DNA from: Chalara sp. BL73
Lineage: Eukaryota; Ascomycota; Leotiomycetes; Helotiales
Direction: 5' to 3'
DNA length: 64,000 nt
Assembly (NCBI GenBank): GCA_918026815.1
Contig: CAKJVC010000140.1
Location: forward strand, 61,355-125,354
The notes under the pieces are model-generated. The model saw only the letters and a program-made list of their open reading frames with translations. It made no database searches and was not told the origin of the DNA. Position 1 is the first letter of the stretch; every line of letters begins with the position of its first letter. Made by a program: the position numbers and the translations under genes. Positions 12,753 to 23,375 of this stretch are shown piece after piece.

Positions 12753-14835
12753 ATGCAGTCAACTATCTCCGGCTCAGGGGCGCCTCGCACCCTCAGCAGA
12801 GCAGAATCCACACCACTCGAAAAACCGCCTAAAACACGTCCTCCTGTCGGCATCCGTGAGAAATTTCTCAAGAAGTCCCTTCCACAATACTCCGGCCCTT
12901 ACAACGTGGGGCTGATGGATATTGAAGTACCGACACGTGACCCTAGAACCTTTAGTGAAATAAAACGAGAACACAAACACCTGCTGAAACTAGAGACCGT
13001 GCTCTTTACAGTCTATTATCCGAGTAGCTTGGGAAGTGGACATGGAATGGCCCCAGATAGGGATAAAACATGGAGCCGGGCGACGTGGATACCCAGGCCT
13101 AGAATTGAGGTAGTGAAAGGGTATGGGAAGTTTTCTGGGTTGCCTGATTGGGCTATCATCCCATTTGCTGGTATGTGTCTTCGATTAAAGCATGAATTTG
13201 TGTCGCTAAGACAGAGAAGGTATGACAACTGCTTTTACAAAGATTCCAGCATGGCGAAATGCCAAAATCGCGGATCACTGGCCATCAGACCAAAACTCTC
13301 GAGAAGGCGGTTACGGCATCAAGAACAAAGCCGGTAAACCACCTCCAGGCGAGTCTAAAAAACCTATATTTCCCCTCTTAATCTTCAGTCACGGGCTTGG
13401 TGGCACTAGAACAGCCTACTCTTCAGTCTGCGGCGAATTCGCTAGCTACGGCTTCGTCGTCGTAGCCATCGAGCATCGCGACGGCTCCGGACCGCGAACC
13501 TTCATCAATCACCCAAACACAAATGCGAAAGATAGCAGGAATCTGAGCTCGGATCAAGATCAGGGGTTCTCGCGAATGGATTATGTGTTTCCTAAGGACA
13601 ACGCATATGATACGTCGCCCGCTAATGAGAAGGGACTAGACCGTGATCTCCGTGCGGCCCAGATCCAACTCCGACTTGCTGAGATTGAAGAGGTGTACCA
13701 TGTGATGACGTTGATACATGCCGGCCGTGGAGATGAAGTCAGCACCGTGAATCTGCGCTGTAAATCTAGTTCCTCGCCCACTAATCGAGGTGGTAGCAGT
13801 CGTGGCCTCATAGGCGTAGATTGGTCATCCTGGACCTCACGATTTCATTTGGAGCAAGTCACAATTCTGGGACATTCCTTCGGCGCAGCAACCACAGTCG
13901 AAGTCCTCCGCTTCCACGATCGGTTTAAATATGTAGGGCAAGGCATCATCTACGATATCTGGGGTGCCGCCATTCAGCCCCCGGCCGACGATCTTAAACA
14001 TAGAATCAATACGCCATTGCTGGGAATCAACTCCGAGGCGTTCATGTACTGGCCTGACAACTTCGAGTGCGTGATGAGGCTCTGTAAGGAAGCGAAAGAA
14101 CACGACGCTCTCGTCTGGCTTATGACGGTCCGCGGCTCCATCCACATCTCGCAGTCCGACTTCTCGATCCTGTATCCTCGCATCGCGTCCCTTGTCCTGA
14201 AGATGACAGTCAACCCTCGACGAGCGCTAGATCTCAATATCAATGCAAGCCTCGAGTTCCTAAAATTGGTGATGCCGAAACGCATTTCAGCCATGAACAG
14301 AGGGACGGATGAAGGATTGCTGGACGTTGAGAAGCTGGAGAAGATTCCTAGTAGACGAAGGCCAGCAGAGGAATGGACAGGATATAGACTGAGGATCCCA
14401 CATGAGTTTGCTGTACGGTTAATGCCGTGGTGGGTCCGACGGCGTATTGCGAAGAAGAAGAGAGCAGAAGGAAAGATAATACCCCGGGATCCGAAAGGCA
14501 AGGCTTTGACAGGCCTGCAGGATCTAGAAAGGGGAGACGAGATTTGGAGTAAGTTATATTACTATTTTTTTGTATAATTTCCAATCTTCAAATGATTTGT
14601 GAGAAGTCGTAGTTGTATCTAAATTGGCATGGTGCTAATTTGAGACTCTCTCACAGTGCACGTTGCACCAACCAAAGAAGAACTAGAAAAACATGGCCTC
14701 GGCCATACCGGATTAGAAGCAGATACTTCAGATAACGACGAGAATGATGATGGTATGGTGGAGCCAAGTGGTAACGAAGGTAAAGCAAAGGGAGATACCC
14801 CGACCATAGAGCAGAGCTATATGGAGAGAGGATGA
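12753..14835 (+). CDS. PAF-acetylhydrolase-like alpha/beta hydrolase (putative phospholipase)
   Basis: Three exons: 12753-13170, 13217-14548 and 14657-14835, with introns of 46 and 108 nt, giving 642 residues. The N-terminal part holds the family's conserved strand region (LFTVYYPS, then a Trp/Pro-rich segment) and FPLLIFSHGLGGTR, the oxyanion-hole region. The nucleophile elbow GHSFGAA places the catalytic Ser near residue 360. The later GSIHISQSDF supplies a candidate catalytic His. Known relatives remove short or oxidised acyl groups from phospholipids. No signal peptide is visible, so it is probably intracellular. The C-terminal 180 residues are basic, then acidic, and look regulatory or disordered. 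An upstream in-frame extension exists but lacks a good ATG, so I start at 12753. Confidence 0.87.
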
Positions 14836-15241
14836 TACGTCACTTGTATATCGTATTGTATTGATTGGAAAATAGAACTTTAATAGATTCTCGCAGCATG
14901 TCAAAATGGTTCGCCCTGATAATTTCAGCAAAATATGACTATAAGGTATACTCCAGATATCAGCAGACACAACATGTCTTCAAAATTGTATTCTTATGCA
15001 ACGGATCTTGCTTTGAGAAAAGAGAGTTCATAATATTCAAAGTTCCCAATACCAGGCCACACCGGCCGCCTCGGCACCACCAACAAGGAGCTATGAATTG
15101 CAAGGAGCATCTGACCCCAAGTCTATAAGCCTTAAAGCAAATAAATTGTAATTCCGACCCGTATTTCGGACTTTGGGCAGCCAATCATATGTCTAATACA
15201 CTCCCGATTCCGTAGAGTGTCTCATCACCTTCCATCTACAC

Positions 15242-17023
15242 TTATATCTTCCTCTCGCGAAACCGAAGCATTGGACCCTTCGTATGCGTGGTAAAGTACG
15301 ACTTGAACTTGAATTCCCCATCCTCACCATCCTTCCCCGTCCCAACAGCCTCAAAATCCGATCTGTAGAGCACTATAGCTAATGTGGTCAAGATTTCCAT
15401 CATCGCAAAGTTCTTCGCGATACATTGTCTCGAACCCGTTGAGAATGGCGCGAAACTCCGACTCAAATTCTTGATCTTATCTTTCTCTTCGTCACTGTCA
15501 TTGAGCGGGATCCAGCGGGCTGGGTTGTATGCGTTAGGAGAGGCAAAGGATGAGGTGCGATGTAAGACGTAGAGTGATGTTCCAAGATTGACACCTGGAG
15601 GAAAGAATTGCCCATCAACAGTTGCGCCTCCAGGCTCAGCTTCTCGCCAGAGAGGTTGGGCGGCTGGAGGGGTGAGACGGAGGGCTTCGTTGACTGCGGC
15701 GCGCAGGAGAACACAGCTATTCAAAGCAGGACCCGGGCGAATCGAGTCGAGCGATTTAAATGTGGATCGGACCTCTGTGGCCACTTTAACATAAAATTCG
15801 GGGCTGCAAGAAAGATAGTAGAATGTTGCAGCTAGAGTGACTGCTGAAGTGTCCGAGCCAGCACCCACAAAAAGCGTACAACTCCTCCTGATATAATCTT
15901 CCGTCAATACTTCACCAGTCACAGGGTCCCTCGCTTTTCGGAAACGCTCAAGGTTATCCTTCAGAGCCTTGTTCTCTCGTGCCTGAAGACTTCTCTTGAG
16001 CATGTCCTTAATATGGCCCCTCATCACCGTCAGACTCTTCCCAATGGCTGGAACAATGAGTGCTAGCAAGAGTGGAAATTTGTAGAATAGCGCTGACTGG
16101 TGAATAATTCCCAGCATTCTTCCAGTGGCGAGTGCCGCAACCAGGAATTGATGATTCTTCGTAGATGCTAATAGCTCGTACGTAGTGGTAAACATTACCT
16201 TTGTAATAATATCCGTGGTGAGATATGTGCCTAGAATACTAGTAAATATGCTGAATGCAAACTGCCACAATACATAGAGAAACTTACACCAATCAGACAA
16301 ATTTTTGGGCTTAGTCCATCCATCAGATGTTGCTTTATCCTCTAGCAGTTTTTCGGAAAACAGGTTGACAAGATCAATGACCTTGGGCTCATGCTCTCGC
16401 AATGCAGTATCTGAAAATCCCTGACTGAATATTCTCTTTTTGCGAGCGTGCTCTGCTTTGTCAGGAGTGCCGATAAGACTCCCAGGGCCATGAATACTGT
16501 ACGAACTACATATTGAATCACACAGTTAGTAACTAGTCCTGGACGGTATGGGAAAGTAAGACTATGAGGAAAAAAATAGGCTTCGTGGGTGACTAACTCA
16601 GCTTTCCGGAACTTCTTTCCATGTCCATATATGTCTGTTAGATTGTCAGCATACAACAATACAAATGTAACGAGGAATTGACTTACCATGGTACCCATTT
16701 ACAGAGCCAACAGACAACGCATTTGGTCCGTACCGGACAAATGTACCGTGTTTTTGATGCAGTCGCTGAAGATCAAGGTGCATATCCCCGTGATATGCAT
16801 GATATGCTCCATAGAGGGTCGTCAATCTGGCGAGTAGTGGCCCTGGATACTTTGCTAGCGGATGGAATGCGAGGCGGTATGTGAAGAGAGTCAAGAACTG
16901 TCAAGGAATCAGCTACCCTCCACTTAGAAATAAAATATGAAGTCTTACCGATATTACCGCGCCCCAAAGCAATGCCCATGCTGCTTCAGTTGGCTGGAGC
17001 TCAAGTCCTAGGAGTATGGCCAT
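15242..17023 (-). CDS. Cytochrome P450 monooxygenase (fungal class II)
   Basis: Five exons: 17023-16949, 16897-16687, 16634-16598, 16505-16288 and 16230-15242. Introns are 51, 52, 92 and 57 nt and the protein is 509 residues. An N-terminal hydrophobic anchor is followed by the HPLAKYPGP hinge. [17 protein letters not shown] is the C-helix region, GAGSDTSA the I-helix oxygen-binding motif, NEALRL the ExxR motif, and [10 protein letters not shown] the heme loop with the thiolate Cys near residue 450. The arrangement resembles ER-bound P450s annotated as benzoate-4-monooxygenase-like, but the substrate is unknown. It converges on the lipase gene across 406 bp. An exon of only 37 nt (16598-16634) makes automatic models prone to error. 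Confidence 0.94.
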
Positions 17024-18603
17024 CACTTAGCTGAGACACGTGTGGTTGGAATAAGTGATCGGAATAAGTAAAGAATTATTTAGATGGTCTCTGATTCATG
17101 CCGTCTCGCAATATTAGGATCTTGCGTCTTTAAGTCGAGCAAAGCAGGATAGTGCTTCATCTGGGCGAGGAGCCTTTCCTTTAATGCATATGCCGGTTCT
17201 TTCATTTTGTCGATGTGGTCCAATGAGCCAATTATCCGCAGGACTTTAAGGCTACAACAAGGAGTCTGATTGGCTTCATGTTTCGTGATCCTGTGCGGGG
17301 GGACCGAATGTTACAACATGCAGAGTCCTAGCAGAACATTAGGAATAACAAGTCCTGATTCAGCATTGCTGCGAGTTAATGCTAACATTTTATAGTAATA
17401 TATGCTGTCAAGGATTCTGATTTCGAAAGACAACGCCACGGACTTGTGGTTGGCTGTTGGCCAAGATCCCGATACGCCACTTATGATCACGTGATATATA
17501 AAATATTCGTGCCATGTGGGAAGATTTTAGAACGTTTCTATGACATTAGCATTGTATGTTGCATCGGATATATAATATATTCACTCGATCTAGAATGACT
17601 CAAACTGTCAACTGCTACCTCTTGAACCTGTTGGCCGTATTAAAGTATAAGAAGAAATTTTGACGAATTGTATTGTAGAAAAATACTAGGCAGCCACTGC
17701 CATTGACAAGTCTGCTAGGTCCCTATCCTTCTGTAACAAAAACAGACAAATTTGAGTATGTAAGGATCGTCAATGATCAAGGCATACAACTTGCTGAGGT
17801 AACGAAGAACCATACCGATGCTAAGTCTCGCTTAAAAAGGAGTGCTTCTAAATTTAACCGACACCACCTAAGCCACAGCACAGGTTGGTCGATCCTTTCA
17901 GACGCTCTTATCAACGTCTCTGGCTTGCCCAACTTTACGAAATTGGCTGTGTTGTATAAGAATAGTTGTATGACATGCAATTTGGCCAGCACGAGGATTA
18001 TGGTCTTACGCCCACCACTACTTTCCTTGATGTCTGAGACATTGTGGCTTGAATGGATTTTGCACTTGGATTTCTAACTATCTAACCATGTAATCGGTGT
18101 AGCTATACAACACAAATAACCAGTTTGCATGGCAGAAATATGTATACCTGTAAATTGTGCTGCATTGATGGTGCTGGTCAAACTTTCATGCAGTCGTGCA
18201 GATATTGTCTAAGATGCTTCAAAACTTATCGGAATGCATTTCCAGAAAACTCCCCGGCACCCGCTAACTAACCGAAATCAGACTCAGTAATCTAAACCTA
18301 TGATCACCATTTCCCCACAATTTCTATTGGTACATCTTTTAGTCTGGTAGATCCTGTGGGATGCGGCGTTCTCCCAAGAGACCTCAGAGCCTCCCTTGGC
18401 ATTACGCATAGGGCGGAAGAACACAGAAGCCCGGAAGAGCTACAACGCATCGCATCTGTAAGATAAAAGATATGAACTTCCCTCAGAAATAAGTATGCCC
18501 TTCTCCATTATCAGTCTCCTCTAGGCCACCCAGGTAAAATTCCAATAGCGAACTACCACTCCTCTTTCAACCATACATTATACCATATCAGGCATCAGAC
18601 AAA
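17024..18603. other. Intergenic region with a TCACGTGA palindrome
   Basis: Divergent spacer between the P450 and the secreted-protein gene. It contains a TCACGTGA palindrome at 17487-17494 next to a TATATAAA run. A 124-codon plus frame (17703-18077) has no ATG and no motif. Confidence 0.5.
17487..17502. promoter_or_regulatory. E-box palindrome TCACGTGA followed by TATA-like run
   Basis: TCACGTGA contains the CACGTG core bound by Cbf1-type bHLH factors and is followed directly by TATATAAA. It lies 464 bp upstream of the P450 start. Assignment to the P450 promoter is inference. Confidence 0.35.
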
Positions 18604-19110
18604 ATGCAACTCACCAAGCTCCTCCCAATCTTCCTCCTCGCCCTTCCAGCCCTCGCCGAAGCACCAAAACAAGTCCCACCCACGCCCGAGCAATCCGCGC
18701 GAATCTCACAAGAACTCACCGTCCTGGGCCAAGCCTTGCAAAAAGAGCTCGCAGACTGCATTGCGGTGCCGGGTGAAAACACCGCCGAATGCCTCAACCG
18801 CCAACCCGGGCTTAGCATACCTGCCGGGAAAGCTCTGAGTGACCAAGAGGTCCAGGAAGCAACAAAGAAATACAGCGAACTGGTTGGTAAAGCATTGGCC
18901 GAATGCACGCAAAAGAAAGGATTTTATTATTGCCTAGAGGCGATTAAGGGAGCTGATGACAAGAAGCAATTCAACTTTAAGAGGTAAGTTCCTCCAAATT
19001 GACTAAAGGGAAAGAAGAAGCTAATGGTAAACAGAGGATTCGGAAGCGATTTCGTAGGTGGCTTCAAGAAAGGCTTTTCTGGTGTTTTCAATTTCGCCCT
19101 GGGAATGTAA
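18604..19110 (+). CDS. Small secreted cysteine-containing protein
   Basis: Two exons, 18604-18983 and 19035-19110, with a 51-nt intron, giving 151 residues. The first 20 residues (MQLTKLLPIFLLALPALAEA) form a clear signal peptide ending in a good cleavage site. The mature part is mainly helical and charged, with four cysteines (DCI, ECL, ECT, YCL) that could form two disulfides. The tail ends in a Gly/Phe-rich stretch (GGFKKGFSGVFNF). No domain is recognised. It could be a wall-associated protein or a candidate effector if the organism is plant-associated; both are inference. Confidence 0.78.
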
Positions 19111-19854
19111 GATTTGGTGTATAAACAAAAATAGGTATGGCGTTTGGTTACAAAAGTGCTTTGGGATATTTTTTTTCGGGGAGGCGAGAGTTTGGTGTCA
19201 AAAGTTGGGTTGAGCCCGAGACATTTAAATCGGCCTGTACAATTTTCTGCAGCATGTATGAAAACTTCATATTTTTTTAAGGCATTGCACCAGCCCGCAA
19301 AATGAGTGTGTCCAGAATCGGATGATTCTGGGACAACCATTTTGCGAGTAGCTTCACATCAGAAAATACTTTGTTTCATATAACGTGCCTGTCTTCCCAG
19401 CGATGACTTTGAGGCCAGCCAATTGATTAGAATGCGGAGAGAACGTGTGAACAGAGACCTTAGAAAAGGTGTTGACAGATTGGCGCATCTGTCGCATCTC
19501 CTTAAACAGATATACTACACATGTGCTTTGATGTCCGGACCAGGCATTCTCGATGTTCTAATATGGTTCGAACATTAGAATAGTACACTTTTGTTCCCAA
19601 GTGTTTTGCAGCGTTAAAAATGAATGTCCAGTCGTCCTTTCTTCACACATTGATAGTGACATAGTATATCAAAATGTCTGCTCAGCCTCGACATGACCGG
19701 ATTGTACAAGTCGGTAGCTCCAGAGGGTTTTGTGTCTTGCAAATGTTGCATATACCAACTCAGTCGTTCCAATTGGTTATGCAAGTCATTCAGGGTTCGG
19801 TGGCTGTCATCACCGTTAGAAAAACTGGATAGATCAGTCTTTCTCTGCACTTTC
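19111..19854. other. Intergenic between convergent genes
   Basis: Spacer between the secreted-protein gene and the 3' end of the thioesterase gene. A 90-codon minus frame (19614-19886) overlaps the thioesterase end and is probably spurious. Confidence 0.45.
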
Positions 19855-20759
19855 TCAGGGATGACCGCCCATATCTTCAACAGCATCCCTTGCCTTCCAC
19901 GTCTTATCTTCTAACACCCCAACCAAGTCTTCTACTAATTGTATGCGTTCCCTGACTCTTTGACTCTCGGCTCTCTGCTCTGCCCATGTTTTCTCGAATG
20001 CACTCATCATCCACTCCGGCATCTGCGTCTTTCTGCCTTTCTTGTAGTCATACACCACGATATCTTCTATGCATCTTGAACTCGGCCGTTGATGTAGCTC
20101 TGAGATAATCATCACGTCGAGTGTGAAGCTGTCGTCTGTCGGTTTAGGCAGAGAGGCGAGTTTGTGCAAAACTGTTATGTGATCTGGGTACTTCATCGGC
20201 TGTAAAAAAAAGTTAGCTCTTGTTCTCTGATTCATTCCTATACAAAAAGAGGGAAACACACAAACTTGTAATCAACTCCAATGCTTCTCAAAATCATCCC
20301 CACACCTCTCGGGCTCGCCAAATCCCTCCAGCCATCCCTCTCCTCCCTTCCCATCTCCCCATCTCTCCCCCTCAAGGCATAGTTTTCCGCCCACTGCACC
20401 CTTGCACTCTCCGCATACCGTACATAAGCAACATTGTTCACATGTCCCATACTATCCATCTCTCCCCACACCACTTTATGTCGCAGTAAACCGGCGTACT
20501 TTGGGGCTGAGAGAAAGCCTTCGTGGCCAGAGATTAGCGAACGCCATTCTGTGCCAAGAATGCGCAATGCTCGTGCAGCGAGCGTTGTAAGCGGAGGAGG
20601 CAGTCCGAACATTATGCATTTTCCAATGCGTGATTTTGTGTTTATGAGCCAGCGTGAGGAAGGGGGTGTGGTGGAAGAATGCCGGTTTGTTGAAGGCTTG
20701 GGAGGAGAGTGACGGGTTCGAATGAAGGGTGCGCGTAGTATTGAAAGGCGCGGCTTCAT
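19855..20759 (-). CDS. Hotdog-fold acyl-CoA thioesterase-like protein
   Basis: Two exons, 20759-20262 and 20199-19855, with a 62-nt intron whose donor is GTGTGT, giving 280 residues. The N-terminus is Arg/Ser-rich and basic, like a mitochondrial presequence. The hotdog core starts at RHKVVWGEMDSMGHVNNV, whose WGEMDSMGHVNN matches the D-x-(x)-GHVNN active-site pattern of 4HBT-type thioesterases. It continues through GVDYKFPMKYPDHITVLHKL across the splice. The C-terminus is a charged helical tail. The expected reaction is hydrolysis of an acyl-CoA. The frame is open upstream to 20942, but the Met at 20759 fits the leader best. Its promoter is shared with the LYR gene 291 bp away. Confidence 0.82.
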
Positions 20760-21050
20760 GGCTGTGTATAATTGATATAAAAGAGTGCGAGGAAGTACAG
20801 AGGAAGAGACATGATGTTGCGGTTCGCTCGTAGCTACCCCCACGATTCGGCACGCGACATAGAGCAGGAAAAATAGCCGAGCCGAACAACCCAATACTCG
20901 GTCGTCATCGAGAAACAAGACAATACGACCCTTTGAGCCCACAATACAACTACAGCGCTTGTGATTCTTATTGAAAGATTTTTTTATTTACCTGAGGCTG
21001 CTCCCAGTTCCGCAAGACGCTTAAGGATAGAATTGTGAGCCAAGGGTACA
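20760..21050. promoter_or_regulatory. 291-bp divergent promoter region
   Basis: Separates the start codons of the minus-strand thioesterase and the plus-strand ETFRF1-like gene. The compact spacing implies a shared upstream region. No specific operator was recognised. Confidence 0.45.
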
Positions 21051-21557
21051 ATGACAGTACCCAATCCTGCATTGAGAAGAGAGGTCATCAACCTTTACAA
21101 AGGTGTGTGTTCTTATGGAGAGCTAGACAGTTTAAGATATCTCTATACACGATGGTAGGATCTGATAATTTACTAGAGCTATTGAACTTAGGGAAAGAAT
21201 ATCCTCTTGGATTTGCATATTTTCGGCCGCGGTTACACAAAGCTTTTGCCAGTAATGCTTCCTTGACGGATGAAGCGGAAATCCGAAAGGGAATTGAGCG
21301 TGGAGAGTTTGTGAAGAAAGGTATGCGGCTCATTACTACCAAAGGTTATCATAAGAGGGCTACCAGCTGATGAATCTGTGGTCAAGAAATCGAGGCTCTG
21401 TAAGTCGATACCTTCTTTTCGATTTATAGTAGTAGAATGAATGGAAGATGAATTTTGATCATATGTCTATATACCAGATAAAGATGCTAATGTTGGGTAT
21501 CCTAGGTACTATCTGAAACGATATAGAGCATTGCGACAACGATATGATAAGACATGA
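21051..21557 (+). CDS. ETFRF1/LYRM5-like LYR-motif protein (electron-transfer flavoprotein regulator)
   Basis: Four exons: 21051-21102, 21177-21320, 21387-21399 and 21506-21557. Introns are 74, 66 and 106 nt and the third exon has only 13 nt. The protein is 86 residues. It reads [13 protein letters not shown] near the N-terminus (the LYR-type motif and first helix), RGEFVKKEIEALYYL across the micro-exon, and [12 protein letters not shown] at the end. That is the layout of LYRM5/ETFRF1, a mitochondrial matrix protein that acts on electron-transfer flavoprotein; length and spacing match. Joining through the micro-exon restores the conserved E-ALY-L-KYRA block, which strongly supports the model. 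Role in this fungus is inferred from the family. Confidence 0.85.
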
Positions 21558-21749
21558 CTGGAAGGACATCTATTCTCCGCCTTTCCGTCGCACTACACCA
21601 CACACGTCACTGCGTTGTCAACAGTCATAATGCCCACGTGTCTGTTAATCCGGCAAGACACGAAGTCACCACAACCTTGTCTGTGGCGCATGACAACGAA
21701 GGGCGGGTAAAGGTTTGCGTTCGCGGCTAATACCCCAGATTCATGCAGC

Positions 21750-23375
21750 CTACTTTTTCTTCCGAGCCCACCACGCCCCGACTTCCAAACACTCTCCCCA
21801 GCTGGTGCCATTATTCTTCAACAAGTCATTCATCATACTGCCCTGCCAGCGGTCCCATTCGTCTTGTCCCTTGCCACTAGCTTCTCGCAGTAAAGGCTCC
21901 ATGCTTTCGATGAATTGTATCACAGTCATCAAAGCAGTTTTGCGTAACGCCGCCTGTCCTGCTGTCAACAACTTTCGATCGCTCTCCTTCCCTTTACCAG
22001 TGAACCTGGCAGAGACAGTACCACCCACACCTTCCCGCTCCCATCTTACTTCCCCGAGAGGAATCGCAAGCCTGCGCGTATCTGTCTCGATGAGAATCTC
22101 TGATTCTTGAAGCAGCAAGGGGCGGAAGAATGTGCATGGCATTGGTGTCAATTGTCGTTTTTGGAGCGCTTTAGCTATCCAAACATTATATTCTTGTATA
22201 TATTGATTTTGAGGGGCAGCCAGAGGAACCTGCGATGTCATTGTATATGTGCCCATTGCATTCGTATGGACTTGCTCTTCGTCCTCGCTATCATCCTCGT
22301 CTTCTCTTGTGCTTGGTGGCGCATGTGGTAATAGCATCCGTAAGCTATGGTCCCCATCCCATATCTCAATTGTCCCACCGGGTTTGAGGATGCGGATGTA
22401 TTCGTCCAATAATTCTTGCTGCATTCCCGATTGTGGAAGTACTAAACTCACATCCTTACACATAATTAAGCTGAACTCTTCGTCACGGAACGGCAACGGG
22501 GTTCTTCGCAAATCATGTTGCACAAAACGCCAATTCATATCATCATCAGTATCCATCCTTGGTGCTAAAGGTGCAATATCGAGTCCTGTAAATGAAATCG
22601 AGGTGAACCCTCGCTGCGCAAAATGACGATGGCACATCACACTCCAGAATCCGGTCCCACAAGCAACCTCTAGCACACGTTTCGGGGGCTTTGTATTGAA
22701 CGCAGGAGAGCATATTGGGCCATTGAAGACTTGGCATAATAGCATTGTTCGTAACGTTTGTCTATGTATTTCGGTGAGGTCGCAGGGAAGTGGATACGGC
22801 AGACTCGCATCTCGCAGACATCGTCGGCCGTTTCGTGTTGCAAACGGTTGCGCAAGGAGTGGATCTGTAGGAATCTCGTTTGAAGTTACCGCAGTAAGAC
22901 CACTCGAGTTTGTTGTGCTAGATATGCTGCTTGAACGTCCTGCTTGATCGCCACGAGCAGTCGCCGCCGCGCGCGATTCGGCGGACTTGAGGGCATTTCG
23001 ATGTTCGGAACTATTTCCTGATGTTGACGATGACTTGCGCTGGGCTGTGACCGTGGTTCGTCCTTTATTTGTTTGATTTGCGGCAAGCTTGTAGTCGACA
23101 AGTGGTGTTGATAGCATACGATCGTTATCAATTGCTTGGAATTGGATTGACGTCGCTCCTGAGACGATAGGACGAGTACTAGGCCGAGACGAGTAGGAGT
23201 GGGATTCGACGTAAGGAGCTGTCTGGTTGTCCTTGGGATCGTTATTGCGTCGTTTGAAGATTGGTTTCACAGGTTGAGCCTGCGAATGAACCGAGATATT
23301 CGTATGAGCCGAAGGAGGTTTGCTTCGATCCGGTCGCTGGGTTGTTGTGTTATAAAAGAAACCCGCCTCTGTCAT
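21750..23375 (-). CDS. SAM-dependent methyltransferase with disordered N-terminus
   Basis: A single-exon frame of 541 residues. Residues 1 to about 180 are Ser/Thr/Pro/Gln-rich and look disordered. The methyltransferase fold begins near residue 235 with motif I VLEVACGTGFWSV, then the acidic strand-2 end in FTGLDIAP, the motif IV-like FSLIMCKDVSLVLP, and the ILKPGGTIEIWD strand. An acidic insert (REDEDDSEDEE) and a helical C-terminus ending WWARKKK follow. It resembles fungal UMTA/LaeA-type class I methyltransferases in organisation, but the substrate is unknown. The gene converges on the LYR gene with 192 bp between stops. Confidence 0.85.
   Translation of the reverse strand: MTEAGFFYNTTTQRPDRSKPPSAHTNISVHSQAQPVKPIFKRRNNDPKDNQTAPYVESHSYSSRPSTRPIVSGATSIQFQAIDNDRMLSTPLVDYKLAANQTNKGRTTVTAQRKSSSTSGNSSEHRNALKSAESRAAATARGDQAGRSSSISSTTNSSGLTAVTSNEIPTDPLLAQPFATRNGRRCLRDASLPYPLPCDLTEIHRQTLRTMLLCQVFNGPICSPAFNTKPPKRVLEVACGTGFWSVMCHRHFAQRGFTSISFTGLDIAPLAPRMDTDDDMNWRFVQHDLRRTPLPFRDEEFSLIMCKDVSLVLPQSGMQQELLDEYIRILKPGGTIEIWDGDHSLRMLLPHAPPSTREDEDDSEDEEQVHTNAMGTYTMTSQVPLAAPQNQYIQEYNVWIAKALQKRQLTPMPCTFFRPLLLQESEILIETDTRRLAIPLGEVRWEREGVGGTVSARFTGKGKESDRKLLTAGQAALRKTALMTVIQFIESMEPLLREASGKGQDEWDRWQGSMMNDLLKNNGTSWGECLEVGAWWARKKK

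Noticed and set aside
17703..18077. 124-codon plus-strand frame
   Set aside because: Begins at a non-ATG codon, has no motif and lies in AT-rich spacer.
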